64,000 nucleotides of DNA from an uncultured Castellaniella sp. (GCF_937988725.1 NZ_CALKHS010000010.1:806001-870000); one strand, 5' to 3'. Counted from the stretch's first letter, positions 7,494 through 16,477 are shown. The notes: generated by a model not told the origin, from the sequence alone. Numbers and translations: made by a program.

Positions 7494-9182
7494 TCAACGC
7501 AAGCGGTCCTGGGCGGGCCCCCGCAGAAGGGACTCGGGATGCGCCTGCAGGGTATCGGTCAGCAGGCGCAGGCCCCGGGCCGCCCCGTCCAGGGCCTTCA
7601 AGGTATCCTGCAGATCCCCGACCACGGGCGCATCCGGCCCCAGGACAGCCCCCACCCGGTCCAGCGAGCGGCGGGCGGATTCCAGCGTCCGGCTGGCCTG
7701 CGGGGCCACTTGCGTGTCCAGGCGCCGCAACAGCTTGTGCAGGCTGCTCAGGCTGCCCTGCAGTTCCTGCCCCAGGGATTCCAGCGGCATCTTGTCCAGC
7801 TTCGTCACGATGCTGCTCAACTGCCGCTGCATCTGCGCAAAATCCCCCGGCACCGTGGGGATCAGGAATCCCGTCACCTTGTCCGGGTCTCCCGGGATCT
7901 GGATCTTGGCCGGGTCCTGGTCGGGGAAGAAGTCCAGCGCCACGTACTGCTGCCCCGTCAGCAGGCTGGCCGAGCGCAATTGCGCCCGCAGGCCGCGCCG
8001 CACCAGGGGCTTGAGCAGGGCCTCGCCCTGGGCGCCCTGGGAGGCGTTCACCAGATCCGTATACGCCTGGCTGAAGCGCATGGGATAGACCTGCGCCCGG
8101 ACACGGGAATAGAAGCGCTTGCGTTCGGGATCGAATTCCAGATCGATGTCCACGACCTTGCCGATCGCCATGCCGTGGTAGTCGACCTCCGCCCCCACCC
8201 GCAGGCCGCGCACCGAATCCACGAAGCGCAGTTCGATGGCCTCGGGTTCCCCGTCGGGATCGGCCAGGGCCTGGTCCCGCGAATCGAACAGCGTGTAGGT
8301 GCTGCCCGCCGCGGCCGGCGCCGAATCCACCTTGCCTTCATAGGACGTGGCTTCGTCGGCCTGGGCGAAGGCCACGCCGCCGTTCAGGACGGCCGTCAGG
8401 CCGCTGGTGCGGATCTGCACACCCTCCGTCGTGATGGACATGTCCACCCCGCCGTCATCCCAGAACCGCGTGTCCGGCGTCACATAACGATCGTAGGGCG
8501 CCTCCACGAAGATCTGCAGGTTGACCGCGCGCCCGTCGGGCGTCATCCCGTAGCTGACCACGCGCCCGACCTCGATGCGGCGGTAATAGACCCGCGAGCC
8601 CACGGTCAGCGAACCCAGCGAACGGGTGACCAGCTGGAAGCGGGTCCCGACCTGGCCGCTCAGGACCTCCGGCGGATTGGACAGCCCCTGGAAAGACGTC
8701 ACGGCATCGCCCCTGGGCGCTCCGATGGGCGCATCCACGCTCAGGTAGACGCCCGAGAGCAGCGTATCCAGGCCGGACACCCCCGCCAGGCTGACGCGCG
8801 GGCGCACGATCCAGAATTTCGCGTCTTTCTGCGTGATGTAGCTGGCGCCGTCCCGGGCCAGCTGCACGTCGACCAGCACGTGCTGCCGGTCCTTCGCTAC
8901 CCGCACGCCCTTGACCTCGCCCACCACCACGTCGCGATAGCGCAGCTTGGTCTGCCCCGTCTCGATGCCCGCCGCCGAGGCGAAGCTGATGGTGATCACC
9001 GGCCCGGTCCGCACCCAGACCGAGGCCAGCAGGGACAGGGCCACCGCCAGCGCCAGCAAGGGCACCAGCCAGACCCAGGACCAGCGCAGCGACCGGCCGG
9101 GCCGGATCACCGGGGTTTCCGTTTCCGGGGCCGCCGGGGCATCGGGTGTCTGCTGCGGAGTATCTTCTGCTTCAGTCGTCAT
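7494..9182 (-). CDS. pqiB: PqiB, MCE-domain intermembrane transport protein
   Basis: 562 residues with one N-terminal membrane segment (about 35-57) and three MCE (MlaD-like) domains, seen as GQTKLRYRDVVVGEVKGV, VGSRVYYRRIEVGRVVSYG and VGAEVDYHGMAIGKVVDI. The C-terminal third is heptad-rich and probably coiled coil. E. coli PqiB stacks MCE rings into a periplasmic tube carrying lipids between membranes. I start it at MTTEAEDTPQ (9182); a longer frame to 9239 would overlap pqiA by 68 bp. With the chosen start it overlaps the pqiA 3' end by 11 bp, suggesting translational coupling. Confidence 0.93.
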   Translation of the reverse strand: MTTEAEDTPQQTPDAPAAPETETPVIRPGRSLRWSWVWLVPLLALAVALSLLASVWVRTGPVITISFASAAGIETGQTKLRYRDVVVGEVKGVRVAKDRQHVLVDVQLARDGASYITQKDAKFWIVRPRVSLAGVSGLDTLLSGVYLSVDAPIGAPRGDAVTSFQGLSNPPEVLSGQVGTRFQLVTRSLGSLTVGSRVYYRRIEVGRVVSYGMTPDGRAVNLQIFVEAPYDRYVTPDTRFWDDGGVDMSITTEGVQIRTSGLTAVLNGGVAFAQADEATSYEGKVDSAPAAAGSTYTLFDSRDQALADPDGEPEAIELRFVDSVRGLRVGAEVDYHGMAIGKVVDIDLEFDPERKRFYSRVRAQVYPMRFSQAYTDLVNASQGAQGEALLKPLVRRGLRAQLRSASLLTGQQYVALDFFPDQDPAKIQIPGDPDKVTGFLIPTVPGDFAQMQRQLSSIVTKLDKMPLESLGQELQGSLSSLHKLLRRLDTQVAPQASRTLESARRSLDRVGAVLGPDAPVVGDLQDTLKALDGAARGLRLLTDTLQAHPESLLRGPAQDRLR

Positions 9183-10425
9183 CGGCCTTTCCGGTGAAAT
9201 CTGCCGCCCGCAGGCGGTCCCAGCCTCGCCGCGGATCATAGCGCATGGCGGCCCACATGGTCAGCACCACCACCGCCCCGAAATTCAGCGCCGCCGGACC
9301 GACGTCGATGCGCGACAGCCCGGGGAAATTGGCCATGGCGGCCATCAGCACCACCACGAACACGTCCAGCATCGACCACTGGCCCACGAATTCCACCACC
9401 GAGTACAGGCGCGTGCGCTGGCGCTCGATGCGCTCCCCCAGGGGCTGTGTGCGCAGCAGCAGAAAGGACAGAGCCAGCAGCTTGGTGACCGGCACCAGCA
9501 CGCTGGCGACGAAAACGATCACGGCCAGGTCCCAGGATCCCATGCGCCAGAGCTCCACCACGCCGCCCAGGATCGTGTGATTGCTGCTGCCAAACAGTGT
9601 CTGCACCCGCATGATGGGCAAGGTGTTGGCGGGAATGTAGAAGATGACCGCCGCCAGCAGCAGGGCCCAGACTTCGGGCGCGGTGCCATGGCGCTTGGGC
9701 CCCATGGCGGCGCGGCAGCGCGGGCAGCGCCCGTCCCCCTGCGCCGCGTGCACATAGCCGCAGGACTCGCAGACCGCCCCCGCGCCCCGGCTGCCGGACA
9801 CCGGCACCATGCCGGCGTCTTCCGCCGCCTGCCACAAGGCCGGCGCATCCCAGCGCGACAGGCCCGAGAGCAGGAAGCTGAGCGCGAAGAACCCCAGCAG
9901 GCCGGGTTCGACCTGCAGGCTGGCCATGCCGGACACCTTGACGATCGCCACCAGCAGGCCCAGCACCAGCACCGGCGCCATCGACCAGGGAGCCAGGTGC
10001 GCCAGCCAGCGCAGGACGCGTCCCAGATCCGGCGGCAGGCGCCGCGCGGCGATGGCCTGCATCACCCACAGCGTCAGGGCGATCTGCAGCAGGGGAATCC
10101 AGAAGCCGACCAGGCCGGTCATGATCGACACGCCGTAATAGCCTCGGTCCCAGCACAGCCGCAGCGCGCCCCAGAAAGTCAGCGTGACGTCGAGCCCCTG
10201 CACCGACAGGTGCGCCAGCGGAAAGCCCTGGGCCAGCGCGAAGACCAGCAGAGTGGCCCAGGCCAGCGCCACCCATTGATTCAGACTGAGCATGCCCCGC
10301 CGATACAGCACCGTGCCGCAATGGCGGCAGGCGGCCTGGCCCCGGACATCCAGGGCAGGCCGCCGATGCAGCGTGTCGCAATGCGGGCAGGCGATCAGGG
10401 GCCCGAGGTCCCTGGCGGCAGCCAT
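9172..10425 (-). CDS. pqiA: PqiA, paraquat-inducible inner-membrane protein
   Basis: 417-residue polytopic inner-membrane protein with two PqiA halves. Each half begins with a zinc-ribbon-like cysteine pair set: CPHC...CRHC near the N-terminus and CESC...CPRC near the middle, each followed by about four hydrophobic segments. It works with PqiB and PqiC in lipid transport. The ATG at 10425 shares its A with the clpA stop codon (TGATG), so translation is likely coupled to clpA; a TTG one codon upstream is a less likely start. Confidence 0.93.
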   Translation of the reverse strand: MAAARDLGPLIACPHCDTLHRRPALDVRGQAACRHCGTVLYRRGMLSLNQWVALAWATLLVFALAQGFPLAHLSVQGLDVTLTFWGALRLCWDRGYYGVSIMTGLVGFWIPLLQIALTLWVMQAIAARRLPPDLGRVLRWLAHLAPWSMAPVLVLGLLVAIVKVSGMASLQVEPGLLGFFALSFLLSGLSRWDAPALWQAAEDAGMVPVSGSRGAGAVCESCGYVHAAQGDGRCPRCRAAMGPKRHGTAPEVWALLLAAVIFYIPANTLPIMRVQTLFGSSNHTILGGVVELWRMGSWDLAVIVFVASVLVPVTKLLALSFLLLRTQPLGERIERQRTRLYSVVEFVGQWSMLDVFVVVLMAAMANFPGLSRIDVGPAALNFGAVVVLTMWAAMRYDPRRGWDRLRAADFTGKADDD

Positions 10426-12743
10426 CAATCCACGAGCTCGGGCTCGGGGTGGGACGGCGACGGCACGGCCCCGGATCCTGCCGGATCATCGGGGAAATTC
10501 AGCACCACCTGGCCGTGGGCGTCCAGATCGACCTGGACGTTCCCGCCGTGCACCAGGCGCCCGAAGAGCAGTTCGTCGGCCAGGGCCCGGCGGATCGTGT
10601 CCTGGATCAGGCGCTGCATGGGCCGCGCGCCCATGGCCGGATCGAAGCCGGCATGCGCCAGATGCTCGCGCAGGGCCGTCGTGAACAGGACATCCACGTG
10701 CTTTTCGTGCAACTGGTCTTCCAGCTGCATCAGGAACTTGTCCACCACCTGCAGGATGATTTCGCGGGGCAACGCCGAGAAGCCGATGATGGCGTCCAGG
10801 CGGTTGCGGAATTCCGGCGTGAACTGGCGCTTGATTTCCGCCATTTCGTCGCCGGCGCGTTCCGGCGCCGCGAAGCCGATGGTGCTGCGATTCAGGGTGT
10901 CGGCCCCGGCATTGGTCGTCATGACCAGAATCACATTGCGGAAATCGGTCTTGCGGCCATTGTTGTCGGTCAGGGTGCCATGATCCATGACCTGCAGCAG
11001 GATGTTGTAGACGTCGGGGTGGGCCTTCTCGATTTCATCGAGCAGCAGCACGCAGTGCGGCTGCTTGGTGACGGCCTCGGTCAGCAGCCCGCCCTGGTCG
11101 AACCCCACGTACCCCGGGGGCGCCCCGATCAGGCGCGACACCGTATGGCGTTCCATGTATTCGGACATGTCGAAGCGCAGCAGCTCGATGCCCAGGACGA
11201 AGGCCAGTTGGCGGGCGACCTCGGTCTTGCCCACGCCGGTCGGCCCCGAAAACAGGAAGCAGCCGATCGGCTTGTCCGGCCGCCCCAGGCCCGAGCGCGC
11301 CATCTTGATGGACGCCGCCAGGGCGGAGATCGCCTGGTCCTGGCCGAACACCACGGCTTTCAGATCGCGCTCCAGCGTCGCGAGCTTGTTGCGGTCGTCG
11401 CTGGACACGTTCTGCGGCGGAATGCGGGCGATCTTGGCCACGGTGGCCTGGATCTCGGCCCGGCCGATGACTTTCTTCTGCCGTGACTTGGGCAGCAGCC
11501 GCTGGGCCGCGCCGGCCTCGTCGATCACGTCGATGGCCTTGTCCGGCAGGAAGCGGTCGCTGATGTGACGGGCGGCCAGTTCGGCGGCGGCCGTGATGGC
11601 CGCACCCGAATAGCGGACCTGGTGGTGCGCCTCGAAGCGCGCCTTGAGCCCGCGCAGGATGCGGACGGTCTGTTCCACGGACGGCTCGGGCACGTCGATC
11701 TTCTGGAAGCGGCGCGCCAGCGCGTGGTCCTTCTCGAAGATGCCCCGGTATTCGGTATACGTCGTGGCGCCGATGCACTTCAGATAGCCCGAGGAGAGGG
11801 CGGGCTTGAGCAGATTGGACGCGTCCAGGGTGCCGCCCGAGGCCGAGCCGGCCCCGATCAGGGTATGGATCTCGTCGATGAACAGCACGGCGTGGTGATT
11901 GTCTTTCAGGGCCTTGAGCACGAGCTTCAGGCGCTGTTCGAAATCCCCCCGGTATTTGGTGCCGGCCAGCAGGGCACCCATGTCCAGGGCATAGACCTGG
12001 GTCTGGTTCAGGACCTCGGGCACGTCGCCCTGGGTGATGCGCCAGGCCAGCCCCTCGGCGATCGCGGTCTTGCCCACGCCCGCCTCGCCGACCAGCAGCG
12101 GGTTGTTCTTGCGCCGGCGGCACAGCACCTGGATGACCCGCTCGACCTCGTCCTCGCGGCCGATCAGGGGATCGATGTGCCCTTTCAGGGCCTCCGCGTT
12201 CAGATCGGTGGCATAGGTTTCCAGGGGGGATTTCTGCTGTTCGGACTTGGGGTCGGCCGCCGGGGGCTCGACGCGCGGATTGTCCGCCGCCAGGGGTTCT
12301 TCCGGCGCCTTGGTGATGCCGTGCGACAGGTAATTGACGACGTCCAGGCGCGACACCCCCTGCTGCACGAGGAAATACACCGCGTGAGAGTCCTTTTCGC
12401 CATACATGGCGACCAGCACATTGGCCCCGGTGACGGCGGTCTTGTTCGAGCCGTTCGAGGAGACGTGCATGATGGCGCGCTGGATGACGCGCTGGAAACC
12501 CAGGGTGGGCTGGGTGTCGACTTCGCCGTCGCCCGGGAATACCGGCGTGTTTTCGACGATGAATTTGCGCAGATCCTGGCGCAGCAGTTCGACGTCGGCG
12601 GCGCAGGCGCGCAGGACTTCGACTGCCGAAGCATTGTCCAGCAGGGAGAGCAGCAAGTGCTCCACGGTGATGAATTCGTGCCGGGCCGCACGAGCCTCGA
12701 CGAAGGCCATGTGCAGGCTGACTTCAAGTTCTTCGGAAATCAC
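10425..12743 (-). CDS. clpA: ClpA, ATP-dependent Clp protease ATP-binding subunit
   Basis: Hexameric AAA+ unfoldase that feeds substrates to ClpP. The 772-residue product has the N-terminal ClpN domain (EFITVEHLLLSLLDN), a first AAA domain (GEAGVGKT, LFIDEIHTLIGAG), a second AAA domain (GPTGVGKTEVA, VLLLDEIEKAHPD) and the ClpP-docking tripeptide in STIGFAAPE. The start is a GTG at 12743 giving (M)ISEELEVSLHMAF, which aligns with E. coli MLNQELELSLNMAF and has GGAGGA just upstream; a longer frame to 12776 has no such support. It follows clpS and is fused by a TGATG junction to pqiA. Confidence 0.97.
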   Translation of the reverse strand: MISEELEVSLHMAFVEARAARHEFITVEHLLLSLLDNASAVEVLRACAADVELLRQDLRKFIVENTPVFPGDGEVDTQPTLGFQRVIQRAIMHVSSNGSNKTAVTGANVLVAMYGEKDSHAVYFLVQQGVSRLDVVNYLSHGITKAPEEPLAADNPRVEPPAADPKSEQQKSPLETYATDLNAEALKGHIDPLIGREDEVERVIQVLCRRRKNNPLLVGEAGVGKTAIAEGLAWRITQGDVPEVLNQTQVYALDMGALLAGTKYRGDFEQRLKLVLKALKDNHHAVLFIDEIHTLIGAGSASGGTLDASNLLKPALSSGYLKCIGATTYTEYRGIFEKDHALARRFQKIDVPEPSVEQTVRILRGLKARFEAHHQVRYSGAAITAAAELAARHISDRFLPDKAIDVIDEAGAAQRLLPKSRQKKVIGRAEIQATVAKIARIPPQNVSSDDRNKLATLERDLKAVVFGQDQAISALAASIKMARSGLGRPDKPIGCFLFSGPTGVGKTEVARQLAFVLGIELLRFDMSEYMERHTVSRLIGAPPGYVGFDQGGLLTEAVTKQPHCVLLLDEIEKAHPDVYNILLQVMDHGTLTDNNGRKTDFRNVILVMTTNAGADTLNRSTIGFAAPERAGDEMAEIKRQFTPEFRNRLDAIIGFSALPREIILQVVDKFLMQLEDQLHEKHVDVLFTTALREHLAHAGFDPAMGARPMQRLIQDTIRRALADELLFGRLVHGGNVQVDLDAHGQVVLNFPDDPAGSGAVPSPSHPEPELVD

Positions 12744-12869
12744 GCTTCCTCCATTGTTTCGGAGCGGACCAAGCAATCCGTTGTGTCTATTCTATGACTA
12801 AAACAGCCCGGCGTTGTCCGCGTCTGCTCGGGGCAATCCCCAAGCCCCGCCGCGGCGCCCGCCGGAGCC

Positions 12870-13193
12870 TCAGAACAAGGGCACGGGTTCCATCAGGCAT
12901 TGCAGGGGATGCTGGTCCGCGTGGGCCATGTGCAGCACGGCATCGACCCGGGTGGCGGCGACGTCCCGGGTATAGATGCCGCAGACCCCGCGTCCTTCGT
13001 GGTGGACCTGCAGCATGATGCGCTCGGCCTCGGCGTCGGTCTTGTGGAACACCTGCTGCAGCACGCGCACGACGAAGTCCATGGGGGTGTAATCGTCATT
13101 GAGCAGCACGACCTGATACATGGGCGGAGGCGCCAGCCTCGCCGGCAGGGCCTCGCGCGCCCGTTCACGCTGATGTTGGATGACGGTGGGCAT
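12870..13193 (-). CDS. clpS: ClpS, N-end-rule adaptor of ClpAP
   Basis: 107-residue adaptor that binds proteins with destabilising N-terminal residues and delivers them to ClpA. The conserved core is visible: VVLLNDDYTPMDFVV (substrate pocket), VFHKTDAEAERIML, VHHEGRGVCGIYTRDVA. It lies 126 bp upstream of clpA on the same strand, the usual order in proteobacteria. The C-terminus ends MEPVPLF. It is divergent from the cold-shock gene. Confidence 0.97.
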   Translation of the reverse strand: MPTVIQHQRERAREALPARLAPPPMYQVVLLNDDYTPMDFVVRVLQQVFHKTDAEAERIMLQVHHEGRGVCGIYTRDVAATRVDAVLHMAHADQHPLQCLMEPVPLF

Positions 13194-13221
13194 GCGCGCT
13201 AAAACCTAGTGGTTTCCATAG

Positions 13222-13251
13222 TTGACTGATGACGGTGGAATTCAGCATGAT
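13222..13251 (+). promoter_or_regulatory. Sigma-70-like promoter of the cold-shock gene
   Basis: TTGACT at 13222-13227 and CATGAT at 13246-13251 with an 18-bp spacer. Transcription from here would give a leader of about 70 nt containing a small TGCCA/TGGCA hairpin (13272-13287), in keeping with structured leaders of csp mRNAs. Match is moderate at the -10. Confidence 0.42.
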
Positions 13252-13326
13252 CGTCGTGTCCCGCAGGCCGCTGCCACATTTCTGGCAGGCCGGGGCCGCT
13301 TAACCCTACACATAGAGGCAGTTTGC

Positions 13327-13566
13327 ATGTCGGAATCCATCGAAAACACCGGAGAGTCACAAAAACTGACCGGCACGGTTAAATGGTTCAATGACGCCAA
13401 GGGCTTTGGCTTCATTACCCCTGACAACGGGGGCGAAGACCTTTTTGCTCATTTTTCATCGATCCAGATGAACGGCTTCAAAACCCTGAAAGAGGGCCAG
13501 AAAGTCGCTTTCGATATCGCGCAGGGTCCGAAAGGCAAACAAGCCCTGAATATTACCGCCGCCTGA
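13327..13566 (+). CDS. CspA-family cold-shock protein
   Basis: Single cold-shock domain of 79 residues that binds single-stranded RNA or DNA. RNP1 is KGFGFI and RNP2 is DLFAHF, within GTVKWFNDAKGFGFITPD. The N-terminus carries about ten extra polar residues (MSESIENTGESQ) before the domain. The ATG at 13327 is chosen because AGAGG lies 8 bp upstream; upstream in-frame sequence does not resemble the family. A strong intrinsic terminator follows 34 bp after the stop. Which csp paralogue it is cannot be told from one copy. Confidence 0.95.
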   Translation: MSESIENTGESQKLTGTVKWFNDAKGFGFITPDNGGEDLFAHFSSIQMNGFKTLKEGQKVAFDIAQGPKGKQALNITAA

Positions 13567-13600
13567 TTCCGCAGGATATTCTTTGGCATTTTACCGCGAT

Positions 13601-13628
13601 GCAGAGCCCGCCACGGGCTCTGCTTTTT
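13601..13628 (+). terminator. Rho-independent terminator of the cold-shock gene
   Basis: Stem GCAGAGCCCG/CGGGCTCTGC (13601-13610 with 13614-13623), loop CCA, then TTTTT. A textbook intrinsic terminator. Confidence 0.9.
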
Positions 13629-13645
13629 ACGTTTGCGCGCGGCGC

Positions 13646-14101
13646 ATGCGGCACGGCGGCGGCATCCGGCGGATGATGGCCCTATGGGGCCTGGCGGCTG
13701 CGCTGTTCGCCGGCGGGCCGGCGCGGGCCGGCCAGGCCCTGCCCGTCGTCACGCTGCAGATCGGCGAGCACACGGTCCGGGCCGAACTGGCGGACACGCC
13801 GGACGCCCTGCGCACGGGCCTGATGAACCGGACCGCCATGCCGGCCGACGCCGGCATGCTGTTCGCGCTGGGGCCGCCCGACATCTACTGCTTCTGGATG
13901 AAGGACACCCTGATTCCGCTCTCGATCGCTTTCATCGACCGGCGGGGACGCATCGTCGACATCCAGGACATGCAGCCGCGCAGCCTGGAGCCGCACTGCC
14001 CCCCGGAACCGATCACGACCACCCTGGAAATGAACCGGGGCTGGTTCGACAAGGCGGGCGTCAAGACGGGCGGCGTCGTGCGCGGCATTCCCGCGCCTTA
14101 G
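13646..14101 (+). CDS. Exported DUF192 family protein
   Basis: About 151 residues: an N-terminal signal peptide (RRMMALWGLAAALFAGGPARA) and then a DUF192 domain with the family segments ADTPDALRTGLMNR, DAGMLFALG, CFWMKDTLIPLSIAFID and ILE-like end TLEMNRGWFDKAGVKTGGVV. DUF192 proteins are small secreted beta-rich proteins of unknown biochemical role. Possible starts are ATG 13646 and ATG 13673; neither has a good ribosome-binding site. The gene begins just after the cold-shock terminator, so it probably has its own promoter. Confidence 0.85.
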   Translation: MRHGGGIRRMMALWGLAAALFAGGPARAGQALPVVTLQIGEHTVRAELADTPDALRTGLMNRTAMPADAGMLFALGPPDIYCFWMKDTLIPLSIAFIDRRGRIVDIQDMQPRSLEPHCPPEPITTTLEMNRGWFDKAGVKTGGVVRGIPAP

Positions 14102-14123
14102 CGATTCCCCCGAGGCAAAAAAG

Positions 14124-14148
14124 AAAGGCAGCCATCGCTGCCTTTTTC
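14124..14148. terminator. Bidirectional terminator between DUF192 gene and sodB
   Basis: Stem AAAGGCAGC/GCTGCCTTT around CATC with T-rich sequence on the plus side and A-rich sequence before it, so it can serve both convergent genes. Confidence 0.85.
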
Positions 14149-14200
14149 GGAGCGCCGCGCCGGGCGGGCGGGGATCCCGTCCATCCGGCCGCGAAACCAG

Positions 14201-14779
14201 TCAGCCCAGGTTGCTGGCCGCAAAGTCCCAGTTCACCAGGTTCCAGAAGTGTTCCAGGTACGTCGGACGGGCGTTGCGGTAGTCGATGTAGTAGGCGTGC
14301 TCCCAGACGTCACAGGTCAGCAGGGCCTTGTCGGTGGTCGTCACCGTGGTGCCCGCGTTGCTGGTGTTGACGATGTCCAGCGTCCCGTCGGCCTTCTTCA
14401 CCAGCCACGTCCAGCCGGAACCGAAATTGCCGGCGGCGGATTTGCTGAAGGCGTCCTTGAACGCATCCACGCTGCCCCACTTGGCCTCGATGGCCTTGCG
14501 CAGGGCGCCGCTGGGCTCGCCGCCGCCCTTGGGCGACAGGCTGTTCCAGTAGAAGGTGTGGTTCCAGACCTGGGCGGCGTTGTTGAACACGCCCCCGGTG
14601 GACTTGCGAATGACGTCTTCCAGGCTGAGCCCGGCAAGCTCGGTGCCTTCCACCGCCTTGTTCAGGTTGGTGACGTAGGCCTGATGATGCTTGCCGTAGT
14701 GGAATTCCAGGGTTTCCTTGGAAATATGGGGCGCGAGCGCGTCCATCGCATAGGGTAGCGGCGGCAGAGTAAAAGCCAT
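14201..14779 (-). CDS. sodB: Iron superoxide dismutase SodB
   Basis: Cytoplasmic enzyme converting superoxide to oxygen and hydrogen peroxide. 192 residues, the E. coli SodB length. Metal ligands lie in HYGKHHQAYV, WNHTFYW and DVWEHAYYIDY. The FNNAAQVWNHTFYW block with Gln in that position indicates the Fe rather than the Mn type. GGAA lies before the ATG. The gene follows xseA by 48 bp on the same strand; a separate promoter is likely but not obvious. Confidence 0.97.
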   Translation of the reverse strand: MAFTLPPLPYAMDALAPHISKETLEFHYGKHHQAYVTNLNKAVEGTELAGLSLEDVIRKSTGGVFNNAAQVWNHTFYWNSLSPKGGGEPSGALRKAIEAKWGSVDAFKDAFSKSAAGNFGSGWTWLVKKADGTLDIVNTSNAGTTVTTTDKALLTCDVWEHAYYIDYRNARPTYLEHFWNLVNWDFAASNLG

Positions 14780-14827
14780 GACATTTCCTTCAAAAAACGT
14801 GACACGAACCCAAAGGGGGTCGCAAGC

Positions 14828-16132
14828 CTAGAGCAGCGTATCGGTACGGATGACCGTGGCCTGAGCCCGGCCCTGCGCAAATTCGATATCGAGACGCGCA
14901 TCAACTTTCAAGTCTAACGCATTTTTGACGATGCCCCCGGCCGGCCCGCGCACGATCGCATAGCCGCGCGTCAGCACCGCCCGCGGGTCCAGGGCCTGCA
15001 GCGCGCCCTCGGACACCGCCAGCCTGTGCCGGCCGCGCTGCAGCAGACGATCCATGCCCGCCTGCAGGCGTTCGCCGGCCCGCCGGACATCCTGCGCCTG
15101 CTGGCGCATCCGTCCGGGCATGGGCTGCGCCAGGCGCTGGATCGCGGCATCCAGGCGCTGGCGATGCAGGCGCAGGCGCTGCGCGGGCGACACCAGCTGG
15201 GCGGCCGCCCGGTCGACGCGCATGCCCGCGTATTCCAGGCGGCGGCGCTGCGCGCGCGCCAGATCGTCCGCCGCCGCCCGCACCCGTCCCAGCCATTGGT
15301 CGCGGCTCTGGCAGCAGAGCTCGGCGGCGGCCGTGGGCGTCGGCGCCCGCAGGTCGGCGACGAAATCCGCAATCGTGAAATCCGTTTCGTGCCCCACCCC
15401 GCTGATCACGGGGACGGGGCTGGCCGCGATCCGCCGGGCAAGGGCCTCGTCGTTGAAGCACCACAGGTCTTCCAGGCTGCCGCCGCCGCGCACCAGCAGC
15501 AGCACGTCGATCTCGGCCCGGGCGGCCGCCTGATCCAGCGCCTGGCACAGCTGGGCGGCGGCCTCGCGCCCCTGGACGGGCGAGGGGTAGAGGATCACCC
15601 GCACGTGCGGCGCGCGGCGCGCCATGACCGACAGCACGTCGCGCAAGGCCGCCGCGGCCAGGGACGTCACCACGCCCACGGTCCGAGGCATGGCCGGGAT
15701 GGCGCGACGACGATCGGGGTCGATCAGCCCTTCGCGGCCGAGCCGCTCCTTCAGACGCAGAAAGGCTTCGTGCAGATCGCCGCGCCCCGCCCGCCGCAGC
15801 GCCTCGACCTGCACTTGGTAGTCGCCGCGCGGCTCGTAGAGGGACACCTGGACCCGGAATTCATAGCGCCCGCCGATTTCCGGCACGAAGCCCACCGTCT
15901 GGGCCCGGCCGCGAAACATGACGGCCCGCACGGCGGCGGATTCGTCCTTGATGGAAAAGTACCAGTGGCCGGACGCGGCCCGGGTGAAGTTGGAGATCTC
16001 CCCCGCCACCCACAGGCGCGGAACGCCTGATTCCAGCAGCCTGGCCACCCGGCGATTCAACTGGGCCACGCTGAGCACGGGCTCGTCGGCTGGAAAGCCG
16101 CTGTCGGCGGGCGCTTGATCCGGGAAACTCAT
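14828..16132 (-). CDS. xseA: Exodeoxyribonuclease VII large subunit XseA
   Basis: 434-residue nuclease subunit that, with XseB, degrades single-stranded DNA to oligonucleotides in repair. It begins with the OB-fold domain (LSVAQLNRRVARLLE...LWVAGEISNF, HWYFSIKD) and continues with the catalytic domain (GVVTSLAAAALRDVLSV, LLLVRGGGSLEDLWCFND, PVISGVGHETDFTIADFVAD). The C-terminal part is coiled coil followed by VLTRGYAIVRG. No xseB is adjacent, which is common. The start is divergent from exbB. Confidence 0.97.
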   Translation of the reverse strand: MSFPDQAPADSGFPADEPVLSVAQLNRRVARLLESGVPRLWVAGEISNFTRAASGHWYFSIKDESAAVRAVMFRGRAQTVGFVPEIGGRYEFRVQVSLYEPRGDYQVQVEALRRAGRGDLHEAFLRLKERLGREGLIDPDRRRAIPAMPRTVGVVTSLAAAALRDVLSVMARRAPHVRVILYPSPVQGREAAAQLCQALDQAAARAEIDVLLLVRGGGSLEDLWCFNDEALARRIAASPVPVISGVGHETDFTIADFVADLRAPTPTAAAELCCQSRDQWLGRVRAAADDLARAQRRRLEYAGMRVDRAAAQLVSPAQRLRLHRQRLDAAIQRLAQPMPGRMRQQAQDVRRAGERLQAGMDRLLQRGRHRLAVSEGALQALDPRAVLTRGYAIVRGPAGGIVKNALDLKVDARLDIEFAQGRAQATVIRTDTLL

Positions 16133-16477
16133 GAAAACCTATCCACAGAAAGTCGTTTCTTGTCAAACAGGCCTGTTTTCGGGCTTGCGCGGGACAATCA
16201 TCAGGCAAAACCTCAGGAATTTGACGCAACTAATTGATTAAAAAAGGAATTATAAATATATTCGATGTGTGCAAAAAATAGCCAATCGACTGCCGGATGG
16301 CTTGAATCATGCGCCTGAGCGTCTTTATACACAGAATTATCCACAGAATCTGTGGATACTGGTCGGAAAGCCTTGTCCTGCGGGACTTTCGCCCCCTCGA
16401 CGGCCGATCCCGGCCGGCCGGATCAGGATAGAATGGGGGTTTGTCGCCCCGCCCCACCGATCACAAAGGAATCGATC
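16133..16477. other. 345-bp intergenic region with DnaA-box-like sites and AT-rich stretch
   Basis: No gene. It holds TTATCCACA at 16140-16148, TTATACACA at 16325-16333, TTATCCACA at 16337-16345 and, inverted, GTATCCACA at 16351-16359 (read as TGTGGATAC on plus). The last two form a perfect dyad with 10-bp arms TATCCACAGA at 16338-16358. Between them lie a 14-bp palindrome (AAACAGGCCTGTTT, 16166-16179) and a markedly AT-rich stretch at about 16216-16265. This combination resembles a DnaA-binding locus or origin-like element; no dnaA, dnaN, gyrB, parAB or mnmG gene is in the window. Confidence 0.55.
16429..16434 (+). promoter_or_regulatory. -10 element upstream of exbB
   Basis: TAGAAT in the context AGGATAGAATGG, 44 bp before the exbB start. 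No convincing -35 is seen at 16-18 bp. Confidence 0.42.

Noticed and set aside
16133..16477. Calling the DnaA-box region the chromosomal origin
   Set aside because: The usual origin neighbours are absent and only four boxes are seen; kept as a DnaA-box region without an oriC label.
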